A DNA stretch of 35,361 nucleotides from positions 1 to 35,361 of the forward strand of contig NZ_AP023056.1 in assembly GCF_019703835.1 (NCBI RefSeq), in the 5' to 3' direction. Position numbers and translations under genes: made by a program. The notes under the pieces were generated by a model, which searched no databases, was not told the DNA's origin, and saw nothing but the letters and a program-made list of their open reading frames with translations. How positions within the stretch are numbered: the first letter of the stretch is position 1; each line of letters starts with the position of its first letter. Shown piece by piece: positions 5,774 to 13,498 of this stretch. This DNA is from Thaumasiovibrio subtropicus. Its GTDB lineage: Bacteria; Pseudomonadota; Gammaproteobacteria; Enterobacterales; Vibrionaceae.

Positions 5774-5953
5774 TTAAAGCCCCGCCTGTTTTTTAATTGC
5801 TTTCACAAGTCCCATACCCAAGTCCTTTTTCGGATGTGGAATCGTGAGAGGTAATTTGTGGTCTGGATGTTTGAATTGGTGATGACTTCCTTTCACTCTC
5901 ACCAGAACCCAACCAGCCGCTTCCACCTCTTTAATTAAGTCTCTGCTTTTCAC
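5774..5953 (-). CDS. hicA: HicA mRNA interferase toxin
   Basis: A 59-aa protein from a GTG start: KSRDLIKEVEAAGWVLVRVK, then GSHHQFKHPDHKLPLTIPHP, ending LVKAIKKQAGL. This is the complete HicA dsRBD-like fold with its conserved catalytic histidine in GSHHQF (about residue 24 or 25). HicA cleaves mRNA until bound by HicB. The frame is short and starts with GTG, so it is easily missed. It forms an operon with hicB under the palindromic promoter at 5977-6011. Confidence 0.9.
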   Translation of the reverse strand: MKSRDLIKEVEAAGWVLVRVKGSHHQFKHPDHKLPLTIPHPKKDLGMGLVKAIKKQAGL

Positions 5954-5976
5954 CTTTTCTCACTCTTGTTAAGCTT

Positions 5977-6011
5977 GGGGTTATTATAACCCCTTTTGGT
6001 GTATAAAGCAA
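5977..6011 (-). promoter_or_regulatory. hicAB promoter with palindromic operator
   Basis: On the minus strand TTGCTT (6006-6011), a 17-bp spacer and a perfect -10 TATAAT (5983-5988). The -10 is at the heart of the palindrome GGGGTTATTATAACCCC (5977-5993). The HicB ribbon-helix-helix domain is the obvious candidate repressor. Confidence 0.7.
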
Positions 6012-6059
6012 AAGAAGTAACCCTTTTACCCCCACTAGTTTACACCGATTTTGTTTAAA

Positions 6060-6600
6060 TCCTCTTAACGGTTTTTCTCTATCCTCGGGTTCGGAAAGGT
6101 GCGACGGCGTCCCGTCGCGATGTGTTCTTTCCCTGAGCAAATACTGACCCACTCCCCGCGCGTACTTGCGTGACAGCCACGGCCTCCCCACGCTAGCCCT
6201 CCCTCACTGGGGAATTGGACATCCCCCACTGCCGGACTCGATGCTACTGCACGCCAGAGAGATCCACCGCCTTCACCGTCGCGTTGCCACGGCTTAAGCG
6301 ACCACCAAGCCCTTTTCGCGTACGACGCCCTAGATGCGCTCACAGGAGCCCGACCGCGCCCTATTTGACCGCTCTTTTCTGTTTTTTGTCATCGCTGACG
6401 TGAAGATTGTCGTGGTGGTGTTGGTGCTGTCGCGTGTGAGTGGTTTATTTTTGAGGTAGAAGGGGGTAGGGCAAGTTATCCACGGACACTACCGAGACCT
6501 TTCTTTCATTCTCTGTCGTGGCGGTGGATAACTTGCTGAGGACGTACCGTTTTTTGCGGTTTGATTGTGCGTGACGATGTAACGTGAATCTTTTGCGTTT
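6060..6600. other. gene-free GC-rich region
   Basis: About 540 bp between hicAB and the traM-like gene. It is richer in G+C than its surroundings, with a hairpin GCGACGG/CCGTCGC (6101-6118). Open frames exist on both strands, but they lack ribosome-binding sites and recognisable domains and I do not call them. The right part has the inverted pair of DnaA-box-like sites listed separately. Confidence 0.5.
6471..6536. repeat. 13-bp inverted repeat of DnaA-box-like sequences
   Basis: GCAAGTTATCCAC (6471-6483) and its exact reverse complement GTGGATAACTTGC (6524-6536) are 40 bp apart. Each contains TTATCCAC, eight of nine bases of the strong DnaA box TTATCCACA. It is not next to the iteron origin. 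It could be a DnaA titration or loading site, a single-strand initiation site active after transfer, or a site for another protein. Confidence 0.6.
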
Positions 6601-6609
6601 GCGCTGCTA

Positions 6610-6987
6610 TTACAGCAAGTACAGTACTGATATGATTATCATTGCGGTTAACAGCGATGACAACAATCCGGTGATGATGAACGGCCAATAAGCAGGTTTG
6701 AATTTACCAACCTCCGCTTTATAGCTGTCGAGTAATTGAGTTTGAAAATTGCTGTTTTCAGCGTGGGCTTTGTCTTTCCAACGCTTCAAGCTATCAAAAA
6801 ATTCGCTGAGTTCATCATCGCGTTGTGCAAATGCTTTTATCCGACGCTCTGTAGCGAGGTCGAACTTTTTTGGAAACTCCTCGATTGTTTGGCAAAGTAA
6901 AAACAATTCTTCTTTAATTACTGCGATCTCTTCGACGGTAAAGCTTCTTAGGATCGCGTTGATATTTTTGGGGGTGCTTTCGCTCAT
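6610..6987 (-). CDS. TraM/StbC-like transfer-leader protein with C-terminal membrane anchor
   Basis: A 125-aa protein: a long charged, probably helical N-terminal part (residues 1-98) and a C-terminal hydrophobic stretch YWPFIITGLLSSLLTAMIII followed by SVLYLL. It is the last gene of a three-gene leftward operon (traK-, traL-, traM-like) leading away from the candidate oriT. RP4 traKLM and R388 stbABC have the same order and gene sizes. Sequence alone would not name it; the assignment is positional. It may tether the relaxosome or StbB/TraL-like ATPase to the membrane. Confidence 0.5.
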   Translation of the reverse strand: MSESTPKNINAILRSFTVEEIAVIKEELFLLCQTIEEFPKKFDLATERRIKAFAQRDDELSEFFDSLKRWKDKAHAENSNFQTQLLDSYKAEVGKFKPAYWPFIITGLLSSLLTAMIIISVLYLL

Positions 6988-7021
6988 GTGTATCCCTTAA
7001 AATTGTTTTTCAGAAAACAAT

Positions 7022-7738
7022 TTATTGCGCTTCTATCTTTAAGTTTGCGTAAACGTGATCGAGTTTTTCATTGAAGTTCTTAGCTAGGCGTACACCCGTG
7101 CGTCGAGCGGATAACTCTGCTCGTTCTTCTTTACTGGCGGCACGGATCGCGGCTTTGTAGTCGGTATCATCATCCACAAAATCGGCTAAGGTTGTCCCGA
7201 GGTCATTCATTAGTTCAAAAAGAGGCGAGTGTGGTATGGTGAGGCCGTTTACACTCTTTAGTTTTAGTTCTTTCGCTATCCGGTTTTCGAAGATAACACC
7301 AAACTGACTATCGAGGCTTTCTGTATCATCAACCTGATTGAATATGACGCGAATAGCGTCAGTATCAACACCAATGTTCTTCAACATCTTGATGGTTGAT
7401 ATGGTGTCAATTTGCTGCTTGCTTTGTGGCGTGACAGGTACAATGTAGTAGTCTATATCCTCGTGAGATCCGCTGTTTTTTTCAAGGTTTTGTAGCCACT
7501 TTTCAATGTTCGATGCGCCAACATCAATGATAAGCAGGTCATGCATATCAATTTCTTCTTGCACAGCGATTAAGTTAGCGCTCGACATGGTCTTATCTTC
7601 GGAGCCGTCATTATTGATGGTCTCTAGTTTTAATACATGGGCTTCAGGAAGGCGGGGTTTTAGTAGGCTATCTACTACCGTGGTTTTTCCAACGTTGCCA
7701 GAGGTATTGACAACTGCAATTTTTAAATATTGATTCAT
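7022..7738 (-). CDS. traL: TraL/StbB-like P-loop ATPase
   Basis: A 238-aa ParA-superfamily ATPase with a deviant Walker A motif, VVNTSGNVGKTT (residues 9-20), and a Walker B-like LLIIDVGASNIEKW (about 68-81). The SGNVGKTT form is typical of StbB (R388) and TraL (RP4), not of partition ParA. StbB is required for conjugation and works with StbA on plasmid positioning. The start overlaps the stop of the traK-like gene (ATGA-type overlap), so the two are co-translated. The C-terminal third is charged and helical. Confidence 0.72.
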   Translation of the reverse strand: MNQYLKIAVVNTSGNVGKTTVVDSLLKPRLPEAHVLKLETINNDGSEDKTMSSANLIAVQEEIDMHDLLIIDVGASNIEKWLQNLEKNSGSHEDIDYYIVPVTPQSKQQIDTISTIKMLKNIGVDTDAIRVIFNQVDDTESLDSQFGVIFENRIAKELKLKSVNGLTIPHSPLFELMNDLGTTLADFVDDDTDYKAAIRAASKEERAELSARRTGVRLAKNFNEKLDHVYANLKIEAQ

Positions 7739-8202
7739 TTTTTATTTCTCCGTGACCTAATGTTCGCAGCGGTAGTAACTTTCATTATTAGACTTTGTGT
7801 AGTTTGAGTTCCCATATTGAGCACTTCATCTAAAGTAAGGTTTGCTTCGATAGCATCTTGATAGATATCTTTACTCAGATGCGGAATATTTCTCTTCCAG
7901 TGATTGAAATCATTCTCATCGAGTGATTCTGAATCAACCATAGAAGCTACTTCTTTTTCTTTTGATGGTGTATCAGCTTTATTTTTTCCTCTAGCACGGC
8001 TTAGCATCTGCCTAAATACACCATAGCTAACGGCCTGATCTGCTGTGGTTAGATGAAAATTAATTCTCTCTACCATGAATTTATAGCTGTAGCCCATAGA
8101 ATACAGTCTATCTATTACATCGACATACCTAGCCATTACCTTTTGTTTAGATATTCCTTTCTTGCTAAGTTCGTCAGAAATCTGTTTTAGATTTTCTTCC
8201 AT
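7735..8202 (-). CDS. traK: TraK/StbA-like oriT-proximal DNA-binding protein
   Basis: A 155-aa protein. The segment LYSMGYSYKFMVERINFHLT followed by VSYGVFRQMLSRARGK matches the pattern of the RP4 TraK family (a GYS.K..W-like helix, then YxxFRxxxxRxR). TraK binds direct repeats in oriT and StbA binds the stb direct repeats. The gene is first in the leftward leader operon and borders the repeat-rich 8203-8509 interval, the expected position. It is predicted to help relaxosome assembly and plasmid localisation. Family placement is moderate; no close homologue was compared. Confidence 0.55.
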   Translation of the reverse strand: MEENLKQISDELSKKGISKQKVMARYVDVIDRLYSMGYSYKFMVERINFHLTTADQAVSYGVFRQMLSRARGKNKADTPSKEKEVASMVDSESLDENDFNHWKRNIPHLSKDIYQDAIEANLTLDEVLNMGTQTTQSLIMKVTTAANIRSRRNKK

Positions 8203-8509
8203 CGCTTAACTCCCATATTTAAACTCCCGTTTAGGGCTTTATTTTAGGCTGTATGTTTTGTGAACTGCAATAGTGTAGACACTGTGTTGACAGAGTGATA
8301 ACACGCGATGCGATTCAAGCCAGTTTTTGAACTGAAAGTGTTGTAAATCTGATAACAGAGTGACGCAAAAGTGTTGACACGTCTTATACTTACCATGGAA
8401 AAAGAGGCACGCTGTCGATGTATACAAATCTCGTTCCTCGGTCTATATACATCGCGTGCTTAGGGGGATGCCCCCTAATACCCCATAGAATGAAAGCAGT
8501 GAGTTATCA
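8203..8509. other. candidate oriT and divergent leader promoters
   Basis: The interval lies between the divergent traK-like and mobC-relaxase operons, where oriT lies in RP4 and R388. Visible elements are: three copies of a GTGTWGACAS motif (8273-8282, 8284-8293, 8371-8380); ACAGAGTGA twice (8290-8298, 8355-8363); a 9-bp inverted repeat CGATGTATA/TATACATCG (8416-8424/8446-8454); and the perfect hairpin TTAGGGGG-ATG-CCCCCTAA (8460-8478). I do not see the IncP-type nick sequence ATCCTGC, so the nick site cannot be placed. Confidence 0.55.
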
Positions 8510-8854
8510 ATGAATAATAAGTCTCATGTCATTTCTTTTAGATTAAGTGATGAAGAGTTTAAACCGTATAAAGAAGCACTCGATAGCACAGGGCTTTCTA
8601 AGTCTGAATTCTTCAGGAGTGTATTTCTGAAGGGACAGTATCACTTTGAGGTTAGAGAAAATCCTCCGATGGAGTATGATAAATTACTATTTATATTCAA
8701 CAAAAGTAGCAATAATCTAAATCAGATTTCGAGAAAGATTAATCAGTCTCACCGCTCCGGTATTGTGTCAGAAAGATTATATTTGAATGCTGTTAATCAG
8801 CTAGTTTCCATCGAGCAGTTAATGATGAGTGTGATTGATGCTGGCAAGAGTTAG
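8510..8854 (+). CDS. mobC: MobC/TraJ-like relaxosome accessory protein
   Basis: A 114-aa protein. The N-terminus HVISFRLSDEEFKPYKEALD followed by STGLSKSEFFRSVFL is a ribbon-helix-helix DNA-binding domain. The C-terminal half, FNKSSNNLNQISRKINQSH, is the characteristic MobC signature. MobC-type proteins bind the oriT inverted repeat, help open the DNA and recruit the relaxase. GTGAG precedes the ATG, and the relaxase gene starts 17 nt before this stop, so they are translationally coupled. Confidence 0.88.
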   Translation: MNNKSHVISFRLSDEEFKPYKEALDSTGLSKSEFFRSVFLKGQYHFEVRENPPMEYDKLLFIFNKSSNNLNQISRKINQSHRSGIVSERLYLNAVNQLVSIEQLMMSVIDAGKS

Positions 8855-11800
8855 TGGCGGTGATAGTGGTGTCATAGAGTACTTGGAACAAGGAATTAAA
8901 AATGGGCGTGAGCAGTCAAGAGATGAGCTTGATTTGCGTCATCCCATTGATGGAAATATTGCTTTGACGCAGTGCATGATTAAACAAATGGCTGATGAAA
9001 ATCAGAAGAATAATTATCTACATATCACCTTAAGTTTTGCTGAAAAGGACATCACATCAGAGAAAATGCAAGCTGCGTATAGTGAATATAAAGAAACTGT
9101 ATTAGCCGCATACAGCGAAGACGAAGTGAATGTTTACGCTGAGATCCATTACCCCAAGGTAAAATCTTATACCGACAAGCGTACAGGCGAGACGATTCAA
9201 CGGCACCCGCATATTCATATGGTGATACCCACTAAAAACCTTGCAAGCGGTAAGGCACTAGCACCCTTCGGTCGCTACAAAGACAACATCGATTACCACG
9301 ATGCGATTCAAGAACATGTGAATCGTAAGTTTGAGTTAGATTCACCCTATGATCACCAACGCGACTATCGTATATCCGGTCGAGATGAGTTTATCAGTCG
9401 TTATAAAGGCGACGACTTTAAAGGCAACAACCGCAAGCTGAAACAGGAGTTGGCCGATCGTATTATGAGCGGCGAAATACGTACAAGTGAAAAGCTGCAC
9501 AGCGCCTTAGCAGATATTGGTGAGGTTCGATACGATAAACAGTCCGACGGTAGTACACACTTAAGCGTTAAGCCATTCGGTGAGGCGCGTTTTAGTCGGT
9601 TTAAGGAGCCGATTTTTTCCCCTGCTATGCTCGATGGGCAGCAACTACGACAAAAGCCCTCGCAAGAGGTGGTAGAAGCAACAGTGCATGAGTGGCGAAC
9701 ATGCCGTTCTCTCGAAGTGAAATACATTCACCCGAGCTCTGCAAAAAAAAGAGGCGCTTATCGCGATCTCGACGAAGACGCTAAGTTAGCGGCTTTGTCT
9801 CAACAACACAGTGAAAACCTAACGCACTATAACTTATCACCTAGAGGACAAGACGACCCCACAACCAATGCCACCATAAGCTTTAAAGGTGCCAATCATA
9901 AGCTGAAAAAGGCAATTGTTTTCGGTTTGAAAAATGAGGCTGTTACTAGCGAACGTGACTATGTCACTTTTTTGAAAAAGTTCGGTGACGTTAAGTTAGC
10001 TAAGGCTGGAACGGATGATCGTTACTACAAAGTAAAACCGCAAGGCACGAATCGCTTTGTAAGGCTGAAAGAGGACGTTTTCAAGCCAACACAGTTCACC
10101 AAACTGACCCATCGAGACAACGCGAGCGCAAGCAAACAGAAGCTGCACGCACAAGCACTAACACTCAGTCAAGTTATGACAGTTAAGCCTGACACTTTAA
10201 GCCATTCAACGGACACAACAGAAAAGGTAATCAATGAACCAGAACGAAACCCCACCGACGACATCATCAGTCAACATATTCGAGCGCACCGACAAGCGCA
10301 CGGTCACAAGCCCCGTTTTAAACCAACTAAATTCAGAAAACCCCAGAGCTTTGCCAACGTGTCTCGCGGCTTGCCAAGCCTGTCCGAACGTACTTTGGAT
10401 GGAAGTCGGAAAGCAGAACGACCCCAATACACCTCTTCGGAGCGACGAAACCAGCGCGCAGGCGTTTTGTTTGATCATGCGCGTCATAATTTGGTCAAAA
10501 GGGGAGAACGAAATCCCAATCCTGAATTGCGACGGAATGTACCTGACAGACGACTAACCAGTGAGATCGTTTTTAATTACCGAAAAGCTCAGGAAAGCGC
10601 TCAATGTCAAACTCTGCGCGAAATAACGTTAAAGCGCGTCATTGACCCAGAACGTGTTTTATCGCGTTTAAAGACCACTCACGGCCTGTATGGGCATGAG
10701 TACGAAGCAAAACGAACAAAGTTTGGCGCAAAGATCAGCAAGAACGGTGCGTTAATCCCTGTAGAACGCTTTTTGCAGACAGAGATAAACATGACCGCCA
10801 AGGAGGCTAAGCAGTACCTCAAAGAGACGTATCGAGAGCAGCGCAACGATCAGGATGCGCATTTTGCCTTAAACCAGTTGGCCTTCGTTTCCAATCATGG
10901 CCGTAATCACAATAACCCCCGCGCTACCCTCGCTATTTTTTCTCGGTTACAAGCAAAGGAGCGCTATAACATGAGATACGAAACAATGAGTGATAAAAAC
11001 GAAAAGAACTTTCTAGAAGAAGAGCATGAACAAGATGATGTCACCATGACGCATATTCATGAGCAACTACAAAAACAGCGTCAGCTGATGCAAAACCTGA
11101 CTATGCGCATGCCAGATGTGATGGCCGTACCGGATAAAAAAGACAGTACCAAGATCGATTTTCACCACAAAGACAGTGCCGACAAAAAGCCGCTCTTTCG
11201 CGACGAGGGAGAAAAGATTTCGTTTGATCGCAATGCCGATGATAACGCGGTACATGTCGGTTTACAGCTCGCCGCTGAAAAATTTGGAGCCGTTAAAATC
11301 AAAGGAACAAAAGCCTTTAAAGAGCAAGTCCTCGACATTGCAGCAGCCAAGGACATGAACATTCGTTTTGCAGACAAAAACATGCAGCGTGAGTTCATCG
11401 AACGAAAACAAACGTTCAAGGTCGCCGAGTCGATGACCAACGCGACGGCCATGAATACCAATGAAACCATCGATAGTTTAAAAGGTCGCGCTATAGAACT
11501 ACACGATCGTTCCAACCACACACAGGACACGCTTGTAAAAGAGAGTTTGCAAGAGCAGGTGAAAACAATAACGCAAAACCAACTACCAAAGCTCACCGAT
11601 CAATCTCCGTTTGATAAAACAACCCATCCAGACCTGCATTCACAGTTTGAAAATGGTGTGATTACTCACCTAGAGAACATTGCCAACAAGGTGAAGAGTG
11701 AACAGGGTCAGCAAAAAGGCCAACAAGTTACGGATTTTGGTGCAGCGCCTTACCAAGATGATCCCAAAAACAGTGACTCTTATTTCATCGAGCTAAACGG

Positions 11801-12878
11801 TAAAAAAAAGGTTTGGGGCGTTGGTTTGCAGGATGCTATAGGTAAAACGCAGCTAAGGGTGGGTGATTTCATTACACTCAACAATAAAGGCAAAGAAGCG
11901 GTTACTGTCGAAGTAGACGAAAGAAATGATAACGGCGATATTATCGGCACGAAGACAATAGAGACTCACCGCAATGCTTGGTCTATCGTCAAACATCCGA
12001 ATCTCTCTGAGCATCACAGCAACCAGCAAGCTGAAAAAGAGAATATGGACGCTAACCTCAACGAGATGACCGAAGACGGTCAACAAGAAAAATTAACTGA
12101 ATCTGTTAGAACATTGAAAAGCCAATTGTTACGCTCTTCTAGTGATACCGAAGCACAAGCGATAGTCACCGCTGCCGAACAACGCAAACATGGCGACATC
12201 GAAGGAATGAACGAGACCTTGAAGGATGGTTTAGACGTTGAACTACCCGCTGATTGGAATGGTAAGATTACACTTGCGAACAGTCGTATGGTGTTCGATG
12301 GAAGTGTAGAAAAGGCACAACCTGTTAAAGAAGGAGAGTCTCCTGAATTCAGGGGCGTTTATGCTGAGCGTACCAACGGAGAAAAAGCGTTTTTGCGGGA
12401 CTGTTACGACAAAAATCACGCGGAACAATTAGCGAAGCAACTCATGACTGTTGATGCCCTAGCCCAATCGGACACACAAAAGGTAGAAGAAACACTCAAA
12501 ACTATAAAAGATCTGGAATCCATCGAAACTCAATCCGAGGATGAGCAAGCAGAGCAGTACGTCACGACATCAAAGAGTGGAACACCGCATATCAACAACA
12601 ACGGCGGACGGTTCAAGGTTGAATATGTCTGGAATGACACTGATCAGCACATTGATATGACCGTTAACGGTCAGCCCCCATCAGAAGTACTCGATAGTGA
12701 TAAAATACGTGCTTTAAAACAAGTTGATGATTTTGCGGCGAAATTCAATGACCAACAGCTTAAATCTGGTCAATTAGACATGAAACAAGCTCAAGGCGCT
12801 ACGCCTGTGAATCAAGACTATGACAACGAAATGAAACCAATTCGCGACAGCGACACCAAAGCGGCTGTAATGAATTGA
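8838..12878 (+). CDS. giant MOBP-like relaxase with LPD7 and C-terminal accessory domains
   Basis: A 1346-aa protein; I chose the ATG at 8838 over a TTG one codon earlier. The relaxase domain has a candidate nucleophile in VIEYLEQGI (Tyr15) and the three-histidine motif RHPHIHMVIP (His123, 125, 127). Two related segments follow, about 197-262 and 351-418, both running from (N/H)-x-KLK through (F/I)G-(E/D)-V to (F/V)K-P-x-G-x-x-RF and ending E-x-(I/V)-F. A basic linker with REITLKRV precedes an LPD7-like domain (about 793-865: AAEKFGAVKIKGTKAFKEQV). Next comes the APYQDDPKNSDSYFIELNG domain (about 970-1055) common in TraI C-termini. It nicks oriT, pilots the strand and probably binds VirD4 through its tail. 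Confidence 0.87.
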   Translation: MLARVSGGDSGVIEYLEQGIKNGREQSRDELDLRHPIDGNIALTQCMIKQMADENQKNNYLHITLSFAEKDITSEKMQAAYSEYKETVLAAYSEDEVNVYAEIHYPKVKSYTDKRTGETIQRHPHIHMVIPTKNLASGKALAPFGRYKDNIDYHDAIQEHVNRKFELDSPYDHQRDYRISGRDEFISRYKGDDFKGNNRKLKQELADRIMSGEIRTSEKLHSALADIGEVRYDKQSDGSTHLSVKPFGEARFSRFKEPIFSPAMLDGQQLRQKPSQEVVEATVHEWRTCRSLEVKYIHPSSAKKRGAYRDLDEDAKLAALSQQHSENLTHYNLSPRGQDDPTTNATISFKGANHKLKKAIVFGLKNEAVTSERDYVTFLKKFGDVKLAKAGTDDRYYKVKPQGTNRFVRLKEDVFKPTQFTKLTHRDNASASKQKLHAQALTLSQVMTVKPDTLSHSTDTTEKVINEPERNPTDDIISQHIRAHRQAHGHKPRFKPTKFRKPQSFANVSRGLPSLSERTLDGSRKAERPQYTSSERRNQRAGVLFDHARHNLVKRGERNPNPELRRNVPDRRLTSEIVFNYRKAQESAQCQTLREITLKRVIDPERVLSRLKTTHGLYGHEYEAKRTKFGAKISKNGALIPVERFLQTEINMTAKEAKQYLKETYREQRNDQDAHFALNQLAFVSNHGRNHNNPRATLAIFSRLQAKERYNMRYETMSDKNEKNFLEEEHEQDDVTMTHIHEQLQKQRQLMQNLTMRMPDVMAVPDKKDSTKIDFHHKDSADKKPLFRDEGEKISFDRNADDNAVHVGLQLAAEKFGAVKIKGTKAFKEQVLDIAAAKDMNIRFADKNMQREFIERKQTFKVAESMTNATAMNTNETIDSLKGRAIELHDRSNHTQDTLVKESLQEQVKTITQNQLPKLTDQSPFDKTTHPDLHSQFENGVITHLENIANKVKSEQGQQKGQQVTDFGAAPYQDDPKNSDSYFIELNGKKKVWGVGLQDAIGKTQLRVGDFITLNNKGKEAVTVEVDERNDNGDIIGTKTIETHRNAWSIVKHPNLSEHHSNQQAEKENMDANLNEMTEDGQQEKLTESVRTLKSQLLRSSSDTEAQAIVTAAEQRKHGDIEGMNETLKDGLDVELPADWNGKITLANSRMVFDGSVEKAQPVKEGESPEFRGVYAERTNGEKAFLRDCYDKNHAEQLAKQLMTVDALAQSDTQKVEETLKTIKDLESIETQSEDEQAEQYVTTSKSGTPHINNNGGRFKVEYVWNDTDQHIDMTVNGQPPSEVLDSDKIRALKQVDDFAAKFNDQQLKSGQLDMKQAQGATPVNQDYDNEMKPIRDSDTKAAVMN

Positions 12879-12907
12879 TCAAAACAAAGAGCAGAGCTGA
12901 TCGCCTG

Positions 12908-12927
12908 TTTTTGCGTAAACGCAAAAA
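12908..12927. promoter_or_regulatory. candidate KorB/ParB palindrome after the relaxase gene
   Basis: TTTTTGCGTAAACGCAAAAA is a perfect 20-bp palindrome and the longest member of the set, 30 bp after the relaxase stop. No promoter is evident here, which fits a partition or spreading site better than a simple operator. Confidence 0.5.
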
Positions 12928-12937
12928 TGAGCATGTA

Positions 12938-12967
12938 AGATTATTGCGAATCATAACGCAATAATCT
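12938..12967 (+). terminator. terminator of the mobC-relaxase operon
   Basis: A perfect 11-bp stem, AGATTATTGCG/CGCAATAATCT, with an 8-nt loop, followed by CTTCTT. It lies 60 bp after the relaxase stop. Confidence 0.6.
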
Positions 12968-13066
12968 CTTCTTGAGTTGATAATGCACGGCTACAAAATC
13001 AATATTTGCTTGCCCTTCATCGCTAGCCGCTTTGGGTTCAAAGGGCACCTCCAATTAGAGTCGAAT

Positions 13067-13093
13067 GCCCCCGAATCTCCTTTTGTCGGGGGC
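13067..13093 (+). terminator. second GC-rich terminator hairpin
   Basis: GCCCCCGA/TCGGGGGC with an 11-nt loop, followed by TTCTTTCC on the plus strand. It separates the rightward mob operon from the leftward gene ending at 13104. Confidence 0.6.
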
Positions 13094-13103
13094 TTCTTTC
13101 CAA

Positions 13104-13406
13104 CTATTCTTGTCGTTCCTTTTTTAAAAAGCGCCTTAAAGCAAGGTACGCTGGAAACAAATCAATTGCCATCCAAGTTGAAGCCAATCCGGCATGAGCG
13201 ACACACAGCCAAAAACACACTAACGCAAGTGTGTGATCTAATTGAATATTCTCTATGCCCAAATAGAGCGATAAAGAGCCCAATAAGCAACCTAAGCTAG
13301 CCCAAGCGACAATCCGATTGTGTTTTCCCCGAAGCGACGCATAAAGCATAATAAGTGCGGTAAAGGCTATGACTGGCTCCCACAATGAGTCTAACAATGC
13401 TTCCAT
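13104..13406 (-). CDS. 100-aa three-helix membrane protein, unknown
   Basis: MEALLDSLWEPVIAFTALIM starts the first of three hydrophobic segments (about residues 10-24, 31-50, 56-80), with a basic end RRFLKKERQE. AGGGA precedes the ATG at a good distance. It is isolated between the mob terminators and a long inverted repeat. Nothing in the sequence names a family. Its place between mobilisation and cargo suggests an accessory gene. Confidence 0.55.
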   Translation of the reverse strand: MEALLDSLWEPVIAFTALIMLYASLRGKHNRIVAWASLGCLLGSLSLYLGIENIQLDHTLALVCFWLCVAHAGLASTWMAIDLFPAYLALRRFLKKERQE

Positions 13407-13415
13407 TAGTAAATT

Positions 13416-13454
13416 CCCTTATGTGTTTCTATAAAGTATAGAAATACATAAGGG
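13416..13454. repeat. 18-bp inverted repeat upstream of the 100-aa gene
   Basis: CCCTTATGTGTTTCTATA (13416-13433) and TATAGAAATACATAAGGG (13437-13454) pair at 17 of 18 positions around AAG. It lies between the start of the 100-aa gene and the end of the broken pentapeptide gene and may be a terminator for the latter or an operator. The left arm overlaps the AGGGA ribosome-binding region. Confidence 0.7.
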
Positions 13455-13498
13455 ACATAGCATAAAAATTTACTTAATCGACAAATTAACCCTATCAT

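Noticed and set aside
6065..6343. Open frames of 60-92 codons on both strands in the GC-rich region (also 5931-6191 and 6215-6403)
   Set aside because: No ribosome-binding site, low-complexity basic composition and mutual overlap on both strands; GC-rich DNA keeps frames open by chance.
8374..8390. TTGACA followed by TATACT before mobC as a promoter
   Set aside because: The two boxes are only 5 bp apart, so they cannot form one sigma-70 promoter.
10234..10557. 107-codon frame inside the relaxase gene
   Set aside because: It is a plus-strand shadow in the linker region of a strongly supported 1346-aa gene and has no start signals of its own.
13031..13054. tRNA T-arm-like sequence around GGGTTCAAAGGGCA
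   Set aside because: The flanking bases do not form the 5-bp stem and no anticodon arm lies upstream.
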